A DNA stretch of 64,000 nucleotides from an uncultured beta proteobacterium (GCA_903873485.1 CAIQOO010000185.1:1-64000), one strand, 5' to 3'. Positions 10,868 to 20,421 are shown, counted from the stretch's first letter. Numbers and translations: made by a program. Notes: generated by a model from the sequence alone, not told the origin.

Positions 10868-10988
10868 AGCGGCGCATTGTAATCACGCAAGCCGCAAAAT
10901 ACTGTATGTAAAGTCAGTTATCGGCGGGTCGTGTCTGGAATCTGGCAGCATTTCGGCACATGGCCCGATGTTTCGTTATATTTCACGG

Positions 10989-12209
10989 ATGTCCAAAATC
11001 GCCAAAAACCTCTCCCTCCAGCAAGTGCTCATCTGCGGTGCCGCCATCGTCACCGTGTCGATGGGCATCCGCCATGGCTTTGGGCTTTGGCTGCAACCGA
11101 TCACCCAGGTGCAAAGCTGGAGCCGTGAAACCTTTGCCTTTGCGCTGGCGATCCAGAACCTGGTGTGGGGGTTTTCCGGCATTTTTGCTGGCATGCTGGC
11201 GGATCGATTTGGCGCATTTCGGGTGATTGTGGCGGGGGCTGCGCTGTATGCGCTGGGGCTGCTGGGCATGGCTTATGCCAGTTCGGCGCTGATGTTCTCA
11301 CTGACCGCCGGGGTGCTGATCGGGCTGGCGCAGGCCGGTACCACCTATGCGATTGTCTATGGGGTGATTGGCCGCAATGTGCCGCCCAGCCAGCGTTCCA
11401 TGGCGATGGGGATTTCGGCGGCAGCGGGTTCGTTTGGCCAGTTTCTGATGGTGCCGACCGAGGGTTTCTTGATCAACAGCCTAGGCTGGCAGCAAGCACT
11501 GGTGGTGCTGGCCTGTGCTTCCCTGTTGATGATGCCGATGGCCTGGTGGCTGCGCGAACCCGATTTCAGCGGCGGTGCCGGGCATTTTCGCGAGCAGTCG
11601 ATTGTGCAGGCGCTGCATGAGGCATTCCAGTACCGCAGTTTCCAGTTGCTGATGGCGGGCTATTTTGTCTGCGGCTTTCAGGTGGTGTTCATTGGTGTGC
11701 ACATGCCGAGTTATCTGAAAGACCAGGGCTTGTCGCCGCAAGTGGCGAGTTATTCGCTGGCGCTGATTGGCCTGTTCAACGTGTTTGGCACTTACGCCGC
11801 CGGCCTGCTGGGGCAACGGCTGCCCAAAAAGTACATCCTGGCCTTCATCTACCTGACGCGGGCGGTGGTGATCAGCGTGTTTTTGCTGGTGCCGCTGTCG
11901 CCGCTGAGCGTTTATGTGTTTTCTGCGGTGATGGGCTTGTTGTGGCTATCGACGGTGCCGCCAACCAATGCGGCAGTGGCGCAGATTTTTGGCGTGGCGC
12001 ATTTGTCGATGCTCGGCGGCTTTGTGTTTTTCAGCCACCAGATTGGCTCGTTTCTGGGGGTCTGGCTCGGCGGCTATCTGTTTGACCGCACCGGCAGTTA
12101 CAACATCGTCTGGTACATCGCGATTGCGCTCGGGGTGATCGCGGCCTTGCTCAATCTGCCGATCAAGGAAGCGGCGATTGTGCGTACCCCGGCACCGCAG
12201 GCCGCCTGA
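10989..12209 (+). CDS. MFS transporter, 12 membrane segments
   Basis: A 406-residue permease of the major facilitator superfamily with about 12 hydrophobic segments and the loop 2-3 signature MLADRFGAFRV, a form of GxLaDrxGrr. MGIRHGFGLWLQPI in the first segment and the overall pattern resemble the oxalate/monocarboxylate branch of MFS, but no substrate can be named. The reading frame is open much further upstream because it shadows parE; the ATG at 10989 (MSKIAKNLSL) fits the first membrane helix, with 10968 as an alternative 7 codons earlier. It is followed after 5 bases by a 41-residue ORF, probably cotranscribed. Confidence 0.85.
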   Translation: MSKIAKNLSLQQVLICGAAIVTVSMGIRHGFGLWLQPITQVQSWSRETFAFALAIQNLVWGFSGIFAGMLADRFGAFRVIVAGAALYALGLLGMAYASSALMFSLTAGVLIGLAQAGTTYAIVYGVIGRNVPPSQRSMAMGISAAAGSFGQFLMVPTEGFLINSLGWQQALVVLACASLLMMPMAWWLREPDFSGGAGHFREQSIVQALHEAFQYRSFQLLMAGYFVCGFQVVFIGVHMPSYLKDQGLSPQVASYSLALIGLFNVFGTYAAGLLGQRLPKKYILAFIYLTRAVVISVFLLVPLSPLSVYVFSAVMGLLWLSTVPPTNAAVAQIFGVAHLSMLGGFVFFSHQIGSFLGVWLGGYLFDRTGSYNIVWYIAIALGVIAALLNLPIKEAAIVRTPAPQAA

Positions 12210-12214
12210 GCCGC

Positions 12215-12340
12215 ATGAAGCCGCTGCACCGGTTCGTGCTGCTGGCTGCCCTGCTGGGCGTGCTGGGTGCGGTGTTTGCCCTGTATGCCCAACCCGACTT
12301 CCTGATGATGCTGGCCAACCAGGTCTGGAGCTGTTTTTAG
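12215..12340 (+). CDS. Small hydrophobic protein, 41 residues, unknown function
   Basis: An ATG-started frame of 41 codons immediately after the MFS gene (5-base gap). It encodes a positively charged start (MKPLHR), a single hydrophobic segment over residues 7-23 and a short polar tail ending in WSCF. It looks like a single-pass membrane or exported peptide. The tight spacing suggests translation from the MFS transcript. No family is recognised, and the evidence is position, membrane-like composition and a clean stop. Confidence 0.5.
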   Translation: MKPLHRFVLLAALLGVLGAVFALYAQPDFLMMLANQVWSCF

Positions 12341-12441
12341 CCCTGCCGCTCCCGGCCACGGTACCCGTCAAGGCTTGTCATGCGGCCATCAGGGCAGCTT
12401 GTCGGCTGCTCGGACGGTTCAGGCAGGCTGGTTAGTCTCGC

Positions 12442-12447
12442 TAAAAT
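12442..12447 (+). promoter_or_regulatory. Possible -10 box of the dapA promoter
   Basis: TAAAAT 35 bases before the dapA ATG in the 136-base gap after the small ORF; the -35 match is weak. Only a candidate. Confidence 0.3.
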
Positions 12448-12476
12448 AGCCGGTTCCACTGTTTCGAGTTCACCAC

Positions 12477-13370
12477 ATGACATTTCCGACGAGCCCCATC
12501 ACTGGCAGCATTGTTGCCATGGTCACCCCGATGCTGCCCGACGGCAGCGTGGATTATCCGTCGCTGCGAAAGCTGATCGACTGGCATATCGCCGAGGGCA
12601 CCGACTGCATTGGCGTGGTCGGCACCACCGGTGAATCGCCCACAGTGAGCATGCAGGAAAACTGCGAGGTGATCCGGGTGTCGGTGGAGCAGGCCGCAGG
12701 GCGCGTGCCGATCATGGCCGGCTGCGGCTCCAATTGCACGGCAGAGGCGATTGAACTGGCCACATTTGCCAAACAAGTCGGGGCCAACTGCCAGTTGCAG
12801 GTGGTGCCTTACTACAACAAACCCACTCAGGAAGGCCAGTACCGGCACTTCAAGGCGATCGCCGAAGCGGTCGATCTGCCGATGGTGTTGTACAACGTGC
12901 CGGGTCGCTCGGTGGCGGATATGGCGCTTGAAACCGCCTTGCGGCTGGCCCAACTGCCCGGCATCATCGGCATCAAGGAAGCCACCGGCAACATCGACCG
13001 GGCGCAGTGGCTGATTCGTGAAGCGCCAAAAGGTTTTGCGATTTACTCGGGCGACGACCCCACCGCCGTGGCGCTGATGCTGTGCGGTGGTCATGGCAAC
13101 ATCAGCGTTACCGCCAATGTGGCACCCCGGCTGATGCATGAACTGTGCATGGCGGCGATTGCTGGCGATGTCAGGCGCGCCATGGCAATCCAGTTCAAGC
13201 TGATGCCGCTGCACAAAAACCTGTTTGTTGAAGCCAATCCAATTCCGGTCAAATGGGCGATGGCCCGCCTGAACCATTGTGGCGGCACCTTGCGCCTGCC
13301 CATGACAGCGTTAACCCCGGCCAACGAATCCGTTGTTGAAGAAGCATTGCGTGCGGTCGGACTGCTGTAA
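12477..13370 (+). CDS. dapA: DapA, 4-hydroxy-tetrahydrodipicolinate synthase
   Basis: Condenses pyruvate with aspartate semialdehyde in the first committed step of lysine and diaminopimelate synthesis in the cytoplasm. The 297-residue TIM barrel shows the Schiff-base lysine Lys167 in [10 protein letters not shown], the catalytic tyrosine Tyr139 in VLYNVPGR, the GTTGES substrate loop (49-54) and the [10 protein letters not shown] segment. It is followed 42 bases later by a bamC-like lipoprotein gene. The dapA-bamC linkage is ancient (bamC was once called dapX), which supports both calls. Confidence 0.96.
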   Translation: MTFPTSPITGSIVAMVTPMLPDGSVDYPSLRKLIDWHIAEGTDCIGVVGTTGESPTVSMQENCEVIRVSVEQAAGRVPIMAGCGSNCTAEAIELATFAKQVGANCQLQVVPYYNKPTQEGQYRHFKAIAEAVDLPMVLYNVPGRSVADMALETALRLAQLPGIIGIKEATGNIDRAQWLIREAPKGFAIYSGDDPTAVALMLCGGHGNISVTANVAPRLMHELCMAAIAGDVRRAMAIQFKLMPLHKNLFVEANPIPVKWAMARLNHCGGTLRLPMTALTPANESVVEEALRAVGLL

Positions 13371-13412
13371 TCACCCCGCAGCAGACCTTATTTCTTACCC
13401 GAAGGGACTTTT

Positions 13413-14495
13413 GTGAACCATTCCTCCAGACTTGTGCTGCTTGGCCTGACCGTGGCTTTGGGTGCCTGCTCATCGCTTGAAAGCGACAAAGTCAATTACA
13501 AGAGTGCCGGCAAGGCCCCCTCGCTTGAAGTGCCGCCTGATCTGACGCAGCTTGCGCGCGAGAGCCGCTATGTGGTGCCCGGCACGCCAGTGACCGCATC
13601 GAGCTTTCAGTTGGGACAAACGGCCAGCCAGACCCTGCCCACCGGCATGGTTACGGTGGGGGATGTGCGCATTGAACGTTCTGGCAACCAGCGCTGGCTG
13701 GTGGTTGACCGCCCGGCCGACAAACTGTGGGAACCGGTAAAAGACTTTTGGCAGGAAAACGGATTTTTGCTGGCAATGGACCAGGCCAACCTGGGCATCA
13801 TGGAAACCGACTGGGCCGAAAACCGGGCCAAACTGCCGCAGGACCTGATCCGCAACACGCTGGGCAAGCTGATCGACTCACTCTATTCCACTGGCGAACG
13901 TGACAAGTTTCGCACCCGGCTAGAGCGCAACCCGGCTGGCGGCACCGACATTTTCATCAGCCACCGTGGCATGGTCGAGGTCTATAGCACCACCCAGAAA
14001 GACCAGACCATGTGGCAGCCCCGGGCCGCTGACCCGGAGCTTGAGACCGAGTTTTTGCGGCGCTTGATGGTCAAGCTGGGCGTCTCGCAAGAGCAAGTCA
14101 AGTCGCTGGTGGCGGCTGGCGCGCCCAAGATCAGTTCTCGCGTGACCAGCATCAATGGCCAGCCTGCCTTGCAGATCGATGACGGCTTTGACCGGGCCTG
14201 GCGCCGGGTTGGCTTGTCACTGGACCGCACCAATTTCACCGTCGAAGACCGGGATCGCAGCAAAGGTCTTTATTTTGTGCGCTATGTGGCACCTGTAGCC
14301 GACAAGGCAGAGGCCGGGTTTTTCAGCAAAATGTTCAATTCTGGCAAAGTTGACGGCACGCTGCAGAAGTTTCGGGTGTCGGTGGCCAGTTCGGGCAATC
14401 TGACCACCGTGTCGGTGCAGGCTGCCGATGGCTCAGCCGCCAACGCGGCCGATGCCCAGCGCATTGTGGCTGTGCTGGCCGAAGACCTGAAGTAA
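13413..14495 (+). CDS. bamC: BamC-like outer-membrane assembly lipoprotein (NlpB)
   Basis: Lipoprotein of the BAM complex that inserts beta-barrel proteins into the outer membrane. The start is GTG at 13413, supported by GAAGGGA 6 bases upstream. A short signal peptide ends in the lipobox LGAC, giving a lipidated Cys19. The 360 residues then follow the BamC plan: an unstructured N-terminal segment with PSLEVPPDLTQL, and two helix-grip domains (about 90-210 and 235-360). Its place after dapA matches the classic gene order. The family is diverse in sequence, so the name rests on layout, length and neighbourhood. Confidence 0.85.
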   Translation: MNHSSRLVLLGLTVALGACSSLESDKVNYKSAGKAPSLEVPPDLTQLARESRYVVPGTPVTASSFQLGQTASQTLPTGMVTVGDVRIERSGNQRWLVVDRPADKLWEPVKDFWQENGFLLAMDQANLGIMETDWAENRAKLPQDLIRNTLGKLIDSLYSTGERDKFRTRLERNPAGGTDIFISHRGMVEVYSTTQKDQTMWQPRAADPELETEFLRRLMVKLGVSQEQVKSLVAAGAPKISSRVTSINGQPALQIDDGFDRAWRRVGLSLDRTNFTVEDRDRSKGLYFVRYVAPVADKAEAGFFSKMFNSGKVDGTLQKFRVSVASSGNLTTVSVQAADGSAANAADAQRIVAVLAEDLK

Positions 14496-14509
14496 CACCA
14501 CCGACAGCA

Positions 14510-15430
14510 TCAAAACGGTGCATCCGATGCCGCAGCGGCTGGCGGCACAACCGGGCTGGCCTGACCCGGCGCCAGTTCGGCGACTGCGGCGCGCACTGTG
14601 GCTTTTTCACCGGCACTGGCAAACTTGCTGTATTTGCCAAGGGTTGCCACCAGTTGGCCATAAATGCGCGGGTTGGCCGCCAGGCATTCACGCTGCTCGA
14701 GAAAATCGGCATCGCCCGACAGATTGCCGACCAGGCCACCGGCCTCGGTGATCAGCAGCGAACCTGCCGCCACGTCCCAGGGTTGCAGGCCAAGCTCAAA
14801 AAAACCATCGGTAAAACCTGCCGCCACATAAGCCAGATCCAGCGCAGCAGACCCGGGGCGGCGCAGCCCGGCGGTGCGCTGCATCATCTCGCCCATCATG
14901 CGCAAATAGCGGTTGATGTCGTCATCGATGCGGTATGGAAAACCGGTAGAGATCAGGCATTCCTGCAGCCGGGTGCGCTTGGCCACGCGCAGCCGGCGGT
15001 TGTTCATGAAGGCGCCGCGTCCTTTGGTGGCGGTAAACAGGTCGTTGCGGCTGGGGTCATAGACCACCGCCTGCTCGATCTTGCCCCTGACCGCCAGCGC
15101 GATGCTGACGCAGTAGATCGGCAGGCCATGGATGAAGTTGGTGGTGCCATCAAGCGGATCGATGATCCAGACACATTCGGAGTCTTGCGCACCATGCTCG
15201 CGGCCTGATTCCTCGGCCCAGATGCCATGGCCGGGGTAGGCCCCGAGCAGGGTTTCGATAATGATTTGCTCGGCCGCCTGATCGACTTCGGTGACAAAGT
15301 CGTTGACCTGCTTTTGCGAGACGCGAACCGACTCGACATCGAGTGCCGCCCGGTTGATGATGGCACCGGCAGCGCGGGCTGCCTTGACGGCCACATTGAT
15401 CATCGGGTGCAGAATGGAAGTGGTCATCAT
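14510..15430 (-). CDS. suhB: SuhB-type inositol-1-monophosphatase
   Basis: Mg2+-dependent phosphatase of the inositol monophosphatase family; SuhB also joins NusA/NusB-type antitermination complexes in E. coli. The metal site is visible as [21 protein letters not shown] and, near the C-terminus, WDVAAG. The reading frame is open to 15517, but homologues begin near [16 protein letters not shown], so the ATG at 15428-15430 ([10 protein letters not shown]) is chosen; no strong ribosome site marks it. The last 35 residues are Ala/Pro-rich and look unstructured. It is divergent from trmJ, with about 110 bases between starts, and convergent with bamC. Confidence 0.92.
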   Translation of the reverse strand: MMTTSILHPMINVAVKAARAAGAIINRAALDVESVRVSQKQVNDFVTEVDQAAEQIIIETLLGAYPGHGIWAEESGREHGAQDSECVWIIDPLDGTTNFIHGLPIYCVSIALAVRGKIEQAVVYDPSRNDLFTATKGRGAFMNNRRLRVAKRTRLQECLISTGFPYRIDDDINRYLRMMGEMMQRTAGLRRPGSAALDLAYVAAGFTDGFFELGLQPWDVAAGSLLITEAGGLVGNLSGDADFLEQRECLAANPRIYGQLVATLGKYSKFASAGEKATVRAAVAELAPGQASPVVPPAAAASDAPF

Positions 15431-15540
15431 GGTGTGTTTCGATGTTGGCGCAACCGATTTTGGCGGGGTTGCGCGGATGGCGGGGTGTGCCGGCAGAGCG
15501 GCTGCGGGCAGCGACAATACGCCGATTTTAACGGCCCGCC

Positions 15541-16326
15541 ATGCAGACCCGATTCATCCTGATCAACACCAGCCATGCCGGCAATGTCGGTGCCTGTGCC
15601 CGCGCCATGAAGACCATGGGCTTTGATGACCTGGTGCTGGTGGCGCCACGCTGGCCGAATGTGCTGCGCCGCGAAGAAACCATCCAGCGCGCCAGCGGTG
15701 CGCTGGATGTGCTGAAAAACGCCCGCATCGTCGCGACCCTTGACGAGGCGCTTGACGGCATGACCCATCTGTGCGCCACCGCCATGACCCCGCGCGACTT
15801 TGGCCCGCCTGCAGTGGCGCCGCGCGAGTATTTTAAAACGCTATTGAAAACAGAGCTGTCAGCGCATGCTGGACAAGGGCCAGAGGCCAAAAAGGCTTGT
15901 AATTCCGGGCTGGCCTTGCTGTTTGGCTCGGAGCGCTTTGGCATGAGCAATGACGATGTTTACCGCTGCCATGTTGCCTTAAGCATTCCCGCCAACCCGC
16001 AGTTTGGCTCGCTCAACCTGGCCGCCGCCGTGCAGGTGATCGCCTACGACTGGCGGCTGGCTTTGGCGGCCTGGCCGGTGCAGGCGGCCACCGCTGCCCC
16101 GGTGCTGGCCGACGCCGCGCAGGTGGCCGGCATGCTGGCGCATCTGGAGCAGGCGCTGATCGGCATTGGCTTTCTGGACCCGCAGGCCCCGAAAAAGCTG
16201 ATGCCCCGGTTGAACCAGTTGTTCAACCGGGCCGGCGTGACGGACGAAGAAATCCATATTCTGCGTGGCATCGCCAAGATGATGCTCAAAACTGCACCGG
16301 CTGAAGCTCAGCCTGTTTCAAATTAG
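15541..16326 (+). CDS. trmJ: TrmJ, tRNA (cytidine/uridine-32-2'-O)-methyltransferase
   Basis: SpoU/TrmD-type knotted methyltransferase that 2'-O-methylates position 32 of certain tRNAs. The 261 residues show the SPOUT motifs: [23 protein letters not shown] at the N-terminus, [14 protein letters not shown] and [19 protein letters not shown]. Between residues about 98 and 118 a segment ([10 protein letters not shown] and onward) is encoded by a copy of the dispersed repeat (15838-15898) that is read in frame without disrupting the fold. In operon with cysE (9-base gap); in many bacteria trmJ lies beside iscR and cysE, and the isc operon is in this window too. Confidence 0.95.
   Translation: MQTRFILINTSHAGNVGACARAMKTMGFDDLVLVAPRWPNVLRREETIQRASGALDVLKNARIVATLDEALDGMTHLCATAMTPRDFGPPAVAPREYFKTLLKTELSAHAGQGPEAKKACNSGLALLFGSERFGMSNDDVYRCHVALSIPANPQFGSLNLAAAVQVIAYDWRLALAAWPVQAATAAPVLADAAQVAGMLAHLEQALIGIGFLDPQAPKKLMPRLNQLFNRAGVTDEEIHILRGIAKMMLKTAPAEAQPVSN
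15838..15898 (-). repeat. Dispersed repeat (copy O) inside trmJ, read in frame
   Basis: Blocks GAGCTGTCAGCGC and AAGGGCCAGAGGCC match the repeat family in reverse orientation. It encodes an extra loop of about 20 residues just before the [12 protein letters not shown]-binding motif. Confidence 0.65.
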
Positions 16327-16335
16327 ACTCAAAAA

Positions 16336-17109
16336 ATGTTTTCAAAACTCCGATCCGACATTCAATGCATTCTTGAGCGCGACCCGGCGGCGCGCAGCAC
16401 CTGGGAGGTGCTGACCTGCTACCCCGGCCTGCACGCCGTGATGCTGCACCGGTTGGCGCACGCCTGCTGGACCGGTGGCTTCAAATGGCTGGGGCGCTAC
16501 ATCTCGCACATCACCCGGTTTTTGACCGGCATCGAAATCCATCCCGGCGCCAAAATTGGCAACCGGGTATTTTTTGACCACGCCATGGGCGTGGTGGTCG
16601 GCGAAACCGCCGAAATTGGCGACGATTGCACTATTTACCAAGGGGTTACGCTGGGCGGAACCTCGCTTTACAAGGGCACCAAACGCCATCCGACGCTGGG
16701 GCGCGGTGTGGTGGTCGGGGCCGGCGCGCAGGTGCTCGGCGGTTTTGCCGTGGGTGATGGGGCCAGGGTCGGCTCGAATGCGGTGGTGACCAAGCCGGTG
16801 CCCGCTGGGGCCACGGCGGTTGGCAACCCGGCGCGCATCATTGCGGCAGATCTGGATGTCAAACGCGAGGAGGCGGCGTCCAAAATGGGTTTTTCGGCTT
16901 ACGGCGTGACGCAAAGTGACGACCCGCTGAGCCAGGCGATGCGCGGCCTGATCGACAACGCCGCTGGCCATGAACACCAGATCGCCATGTTGTGGAAAGC
17001 CATCGCGATGCTGCGGGCCGACCGGGCCGATGCCGACTGTGTGCCTGGCGATGCCACCTTGAGCGAGCATTTCGAGGCTGACCGCCTGAATCAATTGCTG
17101 GGGAAGTAG
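16336..17109 (+). CDS. cysE: CysE, serine O-acetyltransferase
   Basis: Makes O-acetylserine from serine and acetyl-CoA, the entry step of cysteine synthesis. The 257 residues have a helical N-terminal domain and a left-handed beta-helix of hexapeptide repeats with the signature segments [41 protein letters not shown] and [22 protein letters not shown]. His in FFDHAMG is the catalytic base. It is shorter at the start than E. coli CysE, as in the shorter CysE class. It is cotranscribed after trmJ, 9 bases downstream. Confidence 0.95.
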   Translation: MFSKLRSDIQCILERDPAARSTWEVLTCYPGLHAVMLHRLAHACWTGGFKWLGRYISHITRFLTGIEIHPGAKIGNRVFFDHAMGVVVGETAEIGDDCTIYQGVTLGGTSLYKGTKRHPTLGRGVVVGAGAQVLGGFAVGDGARVGSNAVVTKPVPAGATAVGNPARIIAADLDVKREEAASKMGFSAYGVTQSDDPLSQAMRGLIDNAAGHEHQIAMLWKAIAMLRADRADADCVPGDATLSEHFEADRLNQLLGK

Positions 17110-17160
17110 CGCCTGACACTTTGCCTGCCACCGGTTTCAAAGCAAAGCTGCGAGTTTTTC

Positions 17161-17232
17161 AAGTAGATGCTATTTATTATGTAGCGTATTACGCAATACC
17201 CATAAGGGCTGGAGGCTGTTCTTATTGATAAA
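17161..17232 (-). repeat. Dispersed repeat (copy D), between cysE and mog
   Basis: On the minus strand it reads ACAGCCTCCAGCCCTTATGG, then GTATTGCG and a small GCGTA-T-TACGC dyad, then AATAAATAGC. It lies between two convergent genes and its 3' end overlaps the mog stop codon. It could serve as a terminator for both. Confidence 0.8.
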
Positions 17233-17824
17233 ACGTGCGAATCGCAGACTTTGGCCTGAAGGCCTTGCACACCGTTGCATCGGTTTCGATATACGGCCCG
17301 CCAATCAGGTCGATGCAGTAGGGCACTGCCGCAAAAATGCCGTCCATGAGTTGCCGGCCATCGGCATCCTTCAGGCCTTCGAGGGTTTCGGCAATGGCTT
17401 TGGGCTGGCCCGGCAGGTTGATGATCAGGCATTGACCCCGGATTACCGCCACTTGCCTGGACAAAATTGCGGTCGGCACAAATTTCAGGCTGATCTGGCG
17501 CATCTGCTCGCCAAAGCCGGGCAGTTGCTTGTGCGCCACCGCCAGCGTGGCCTCGGGCGTCACATCGCGCAGCGCCGGGCCGGTGCCGCCGGTGGTCAAA
17601 ATCAGCGCGCAGCCGGCATCTGCCAGCTCAATCAGCGTGGCGCTGATGCTGGCCTGCTCATCGGCAATCAGGCGCGGCTCGAATTGCAGCGGGTTCTTCA
17701 GCGCTTGGGTCAGCCAGTCCTGCAGGGCGGGCAGGCCTTTATCAACATAGATGCCGCCAGCGGCGCGGTCGCTGATGGAGACGATGCCGATCTTGATGGC
17801 ATCAAAAGGGGAGGGTGTATTCAT
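17222..17824 (-). CDS. mog: Mog, molybdopterin adenylyltransferase
   Basis: Activates molybdopterin by adenylation before molybdenum insertion. The 200-residue protein has the MoCF-binding fold with IGIVSISDRAAGG at the start, LILTTGGTGPALRDVTPEA (the GGTG substrate site) and the INLPGQPKAIAETLEGL segment. The start chosen is the ATG at 17822-17824 (MNTPSPFDAIKIG); an upstream frame to 17890 adds 22 unlikely residues. Molybdenum enzymes that could use the cofactor are not in the window; nitrogenase uses FeMo-co, made by a different route. The stop codon lies inside repeat copy D. Confidence 0.93.
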   Translation of the reverse strand: MNTPSPFDAIKIGIVSISDRAAGGIYVDKGLPALQDWLTQALKNPLQFEPRLIADEQASISATLIELADAGCALILTTGGTGPALRDVTPEATLAVAHKQLPGFGEQMRQISLKFVPTAILSRQVAVIRGQCLIINLPGQPKAIAETLEGLKDADGRQLMDGIFAAVPYCIDLIGGPYIETDATVCKAFRPKSAIRTFYQ

Positions 17825-17929
17825 GTTTGTTTCGATCCTCGCCCCGCAAGAGGCGAATTTGGAAGCGGCTACCCATCTTGCCATGGGCATGCCGTGCGGT
17901 GCCGGATTGCGCCGCCAGGTGACTTGGCA

Positions 17930-18352
17930 TCACGCCGTGGCACTGATCACACGACCCATGATCTGGCTGGGTGCAGCGACAACTTGTTGGCTGTAGCGCT
18001 GAATGGCCTGGGTACTGCTGGCCTGACTGGCAGATACCGACCCCTTGGTGGCTGCAAACTTTCCAATGTTTCCAATGTAGGTCGGATTGCCCTGCGGCAG
18101 CGCATCGGCGTTGTTGCTGCTGATGGAAATGGGCTTGCCGACAGTGGTCGTCGCGCTGGCGCCACTTTCCAGGGTGCGTACTTTCTGACGCGATTGAACC
18201 ACCACCTGCTCTTGTTGATCAGCCTGGCTACGCAGGTCTTGGGCATGGGCTTCGGCTTGATCGGCTTGCCGTCGCGCCTGTTCAATGCGATTTTTGATCA
18301 GCGCCGACTGCAGCGACGTGGTGGCGCTGTTGGTAGCGGCAATGGCAGCCAT
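17930..18352 (-). CDS. Small protein with coiled coil, unknown function
   Basis: A 140-residue protein with an alanine/glutamine-rich helix (about 20-62) likely to form a coiled coil, then a Ser/Thr/Gly-rich low-complexity tail. It has no signal peptide, cysteine or membrane segment. Its last residues (IMGRVISATA) closely resemble the end of the next upstream protein, 18381-18572 (TTGRLLNVTA), suggesting a shared C-terminal motif. The ATG has a weak AGGTG site. The two genes lie 28 bases apart on one strand and are probably cotranscribed. No family is recognised. Confidence 0.6.
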   Translation of the reverse strand: MAAIAATNSATTSLQSALIKNRIEQARRQADQAEAHAQDLRSQADQQEQVVVQSRQKVRTLESGASATTTVGKPISISSNNADALPQGNPTYIGNIGKFAATKGSVSASQASSTQAIQRYSQQVVAAPSQIMGRVISATA

Positions 18353-18380
18353 GATGACACCTGATTGCAGCCCATTGGCC

Positions 18381-18572
18381 TCAAGCCGTCACGTTCAACA
18401 AGCGTCCGGTGGTTTGTCCTTGCGTATTGACAACCGGCCTCGGCGGTGTCGGCGGGGTCTGGCTGGTCTCGGTCGCGTTGCGCGCAGGCGGATTTTCTTG
18501 CTGATTCTTTTGAATCTGGGTCGGTTTTTGGGTCGATTGAAGCGGCGAACTGGTTGAACGTGAAACTTCCAT
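18381..18572 (-). CDS. Small Pro/Thr/Gln-rich protein, unknown function
   Basis: A 63-residue, low-complexity hydrophilic protein (MEVSRSTSSP start, PPTPPRP in the middle) with no cysteines or hydrophobic segment. A strong AAGGAGT ribosome site lies 7 bases before the ATG, the best evidence that it is a real gene. Its C-terminal TTGRLLNVTA matches the pattern GR[VL][IL]x[AV]TA at the end of the downstream protein. It is possibly a disordered export or anchoring peptide; the function is unknown. Confidence 0.6.
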   Translation of the reverse strand: MEVSRSTSSPLQSTQKPTQIQKNQQENPPARNATETSQTPPTPPRPVVNTQGQTTGRLLNVTA

Positions 18573-18645
18573 TTGGTACTCCTTCAGGGTATTGTTGCTA
18601 GTTTACAAGTCTTGCGCGCAACATTCAACCACTTGTTTCAAAGCC

Positions 18646-20421
18646 TTATGCATTGAATTGCAATGCCGCCAGACCGGCATACACGCCGCCCAATGCCACC
18701 AGTTCGGCGTGGCTGCCCTGTTCTACCAGGCAGCCCTGATCCACCACCACAATCCGGTCGGCTTTTTGCACCGTGGCCAGGCGGTGCGCAATCACCAGCG
18801 TGGTGCGGCCATGCATGGCAGATTCGAGGGCCGCCTGAACCATGCGCTCGCTCTCGGCATCCAGCGCGCTAGTGGCTTCATCAAGCAACAGCAGCGGCGG
18901 GTTTTTCAGGATGGCACGGGCAATCGCAATGCGCTGGCGCTGGCCGCCACTCAGGCGCACGCCACGTTCGCCCAAAAAAGTGTCGTAGCCCTGGGGCAGG
19001 GCGCTGATGAACTCATGCGCAAAGGCTGCCTGAGCCGCCGCTTTGACCTCTGCCGCACTGGCATCAGGGCGGCCATAGCGAATGTTTTCATGGGCGCTGC
19101 TGGAAAAAATCACCGCATCCTGCGGCACGATGCCAATGCGGTGGCGCAGGTCGCCCAGCGCCAGGTCGCGGGTTGGCACGCCATCGAGCAAAATCCGCCC
19201 GTCCTGCGCATCGTAAAAACGCAGCAACAACTGAAATACCGTGCTTTTGCCGGCGCCACTGGGGCCAACCAAGGCCACGGTCTGCCCGGCTTCTACCCTG
19301 AGCGAAAAATCCCGCAGTGCCGGCTGTTGCAGCCGGGATGGATATAAGAACGTGACATCATCAAATTCAATAGCACTCCCCGCAGACTGCATAAGGGCTG
19401 GAGCCGGATTTGATGGTGAAACAATGGACGATTGGCTGGCCAGCAACTCGATCAGCCGCTCGGTCGCTCCGGCGGCGCGCAGCAAGTCGCCATAGACCTC
19501 GCCGAGCACCGCAAAAGCCCCTGCCAGAATGATCACATACACCACGGTTTGCCCGAGGTGTCCGGCGCTGATGCGCCCAGCCATCACCGCCTGCGTGCCC
19601 TGGTACAGGCCCCACAACAGTGCCGCCGAGGTGGCGATGATGATGAAGGCCACCAGAGCCGACCTGGCCCGCGAGCGCTGCACGGCGGTCTCGAACGCCC
19701 GGTCGGTGGCCTGGGTAAAGCGGCCGGTCTCGCGCGCCTCGGCGGTGTAGCTTTGCACCACCGGAATGGCGTTGAGCACCTCGGCAGCAATCGCGATTGA
19801 ATCAGCCGCCCGGTCCTGGCTGGCGCGCGAAAGCCGGCGCACCCGTCGGCCAAACCACAAGGCCGGCAGCACGATCAACAGCAGCACCAGCAACACCTGC
19901 GCCATCACCAGCGGGTTGGTCCACACCAGAATGACCAAGGCGCCCAGGCCCATCACCAGATTGCGCAGACCCATGCTCAGCGACGAGCCGACCACGGTTT
20001 GCACCAGCGTGGTGTCCGATGACAGGCGCGACAGCACTTCGCCGGTCTGGGTGGTTTCAAAAAACTCCGGGCTTTGCTGCAGCACATGGGCATAAACCGC
20101 GCAGCGCAGGTCGGCGCTGACCCGCTCACCCAGCCAGCTCACCATATAGAAACGCGCCGCCGAAAAAAGCCCCAGCGCCACCGCCACGCCAAATAGCAGG
20201 ACAAAGTGCTGGCGCAGTGCCATCACCTGCGCGCCCTGGCCAGATTGCACCAGACCCGCATCAATCAGGCTGCGCAGCGCCAGCGGAAAAGCCAGGGTGG
20301 CCATGGCGGCCAGCACCAAAAATGCCAGCGCCAGGCCGATGCGCCCACGATAAGGCCGCAAAAAAGGGAGCAGGCCCGAGAGCGACTTGGGGCTGCGTGG
20401 TGGCTGGGTGGTGGCGGTCAT
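18646..20421 (-). CDS. MsbA-like ABC exporter, fused permease and ATPase
   Basis: A half-transporter of about 591 residues that would work as a homodimer exporting lipids, lipid-linked compounds or drugs from the inner membrane. The N-terminal half has six membrane helices. The C-terminal ATPase has Walker A GPSGAGKST, Q-loop, signature LSGGQRQRIAIARA, Walker B LLLLDEATSALD and H-loop IAHRLATV. The linker between halves (about 335-355, NPAPALMQSAGSAIEF) is encoded by repeat copy F, read in frame. The ATG at 20421 is preferred over a TTG at 20439. The gene lies downstream of the lipocalin-like gene, 145 bases away, with repeat copy E between. The substrate is unknown. Confidence 0.88.
   Translation of the reverse strand: MTATTQPPRSPKSLSGLLPFLRPYRGRIGLALAFLVLAAMATLAFPLALRSLIDAGLVQSGQGAQVMALRQHFVLLFGVAVALGLFSAARFYMVSWLGERVSADLRCAVYAHVLQQSPEFFETTQTGEVLSRLSSDTTLVQTVVGSSLSMGLRNLVMGLGALVILVWTNPLVMAQVLLVLLLIVLPALWFGRRVRRLSRASQDRAADSIAIAAEVLNAIPVVQSYTAEARETGRFTQATDRAFETAVQRSRARSALVAFIIIATSAALLWGLYQGTQAVMAGRISAGHLGQTVVYVIILAGAFAVLGEVYGDLLRAAGATERLIELLASQSSIVSPSNPAPALMQSAGSAIEFDDVTFLYPSRLQQPALRDFSLRVEAGQTVALVGPSGAGKSTVFQLLLRFYDAQDGRILLDGVPTRDLALGDLRHRIGIVPQDAVIFSSSAHENIRYGRPDASAAEVKAAAQAAFAHEFISALPQGYDTFLGERGVRLSGGQRQRIAIARAILKNPPLLLLDEATSALDAESERMVQAALESAMHGRTTLVIAHRLATVQKADRIVVVDQGCLVEQGSHAELVALGGVYAGLAALQFNA
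19368..19418 (-). repeat. Dispersed repeat (copy F) inside the ABC exporter gene, read in frame
   Basis: On the coding (minus) strand it reads CCGGCTCCAGCCCTTATG, then a GC-rich middle and GTGCTATT. It encodes the flexible linker between the membrane and ATPase domains, a tolerant site for an insertion. Confidence 0.75.

Noticed and set aside
10545-10988. N-terminal extension of the MFS protein
   Set aside because: The open frame runs antisense through the parE start, while the transporter's first helix begins after the ATG at 10989.
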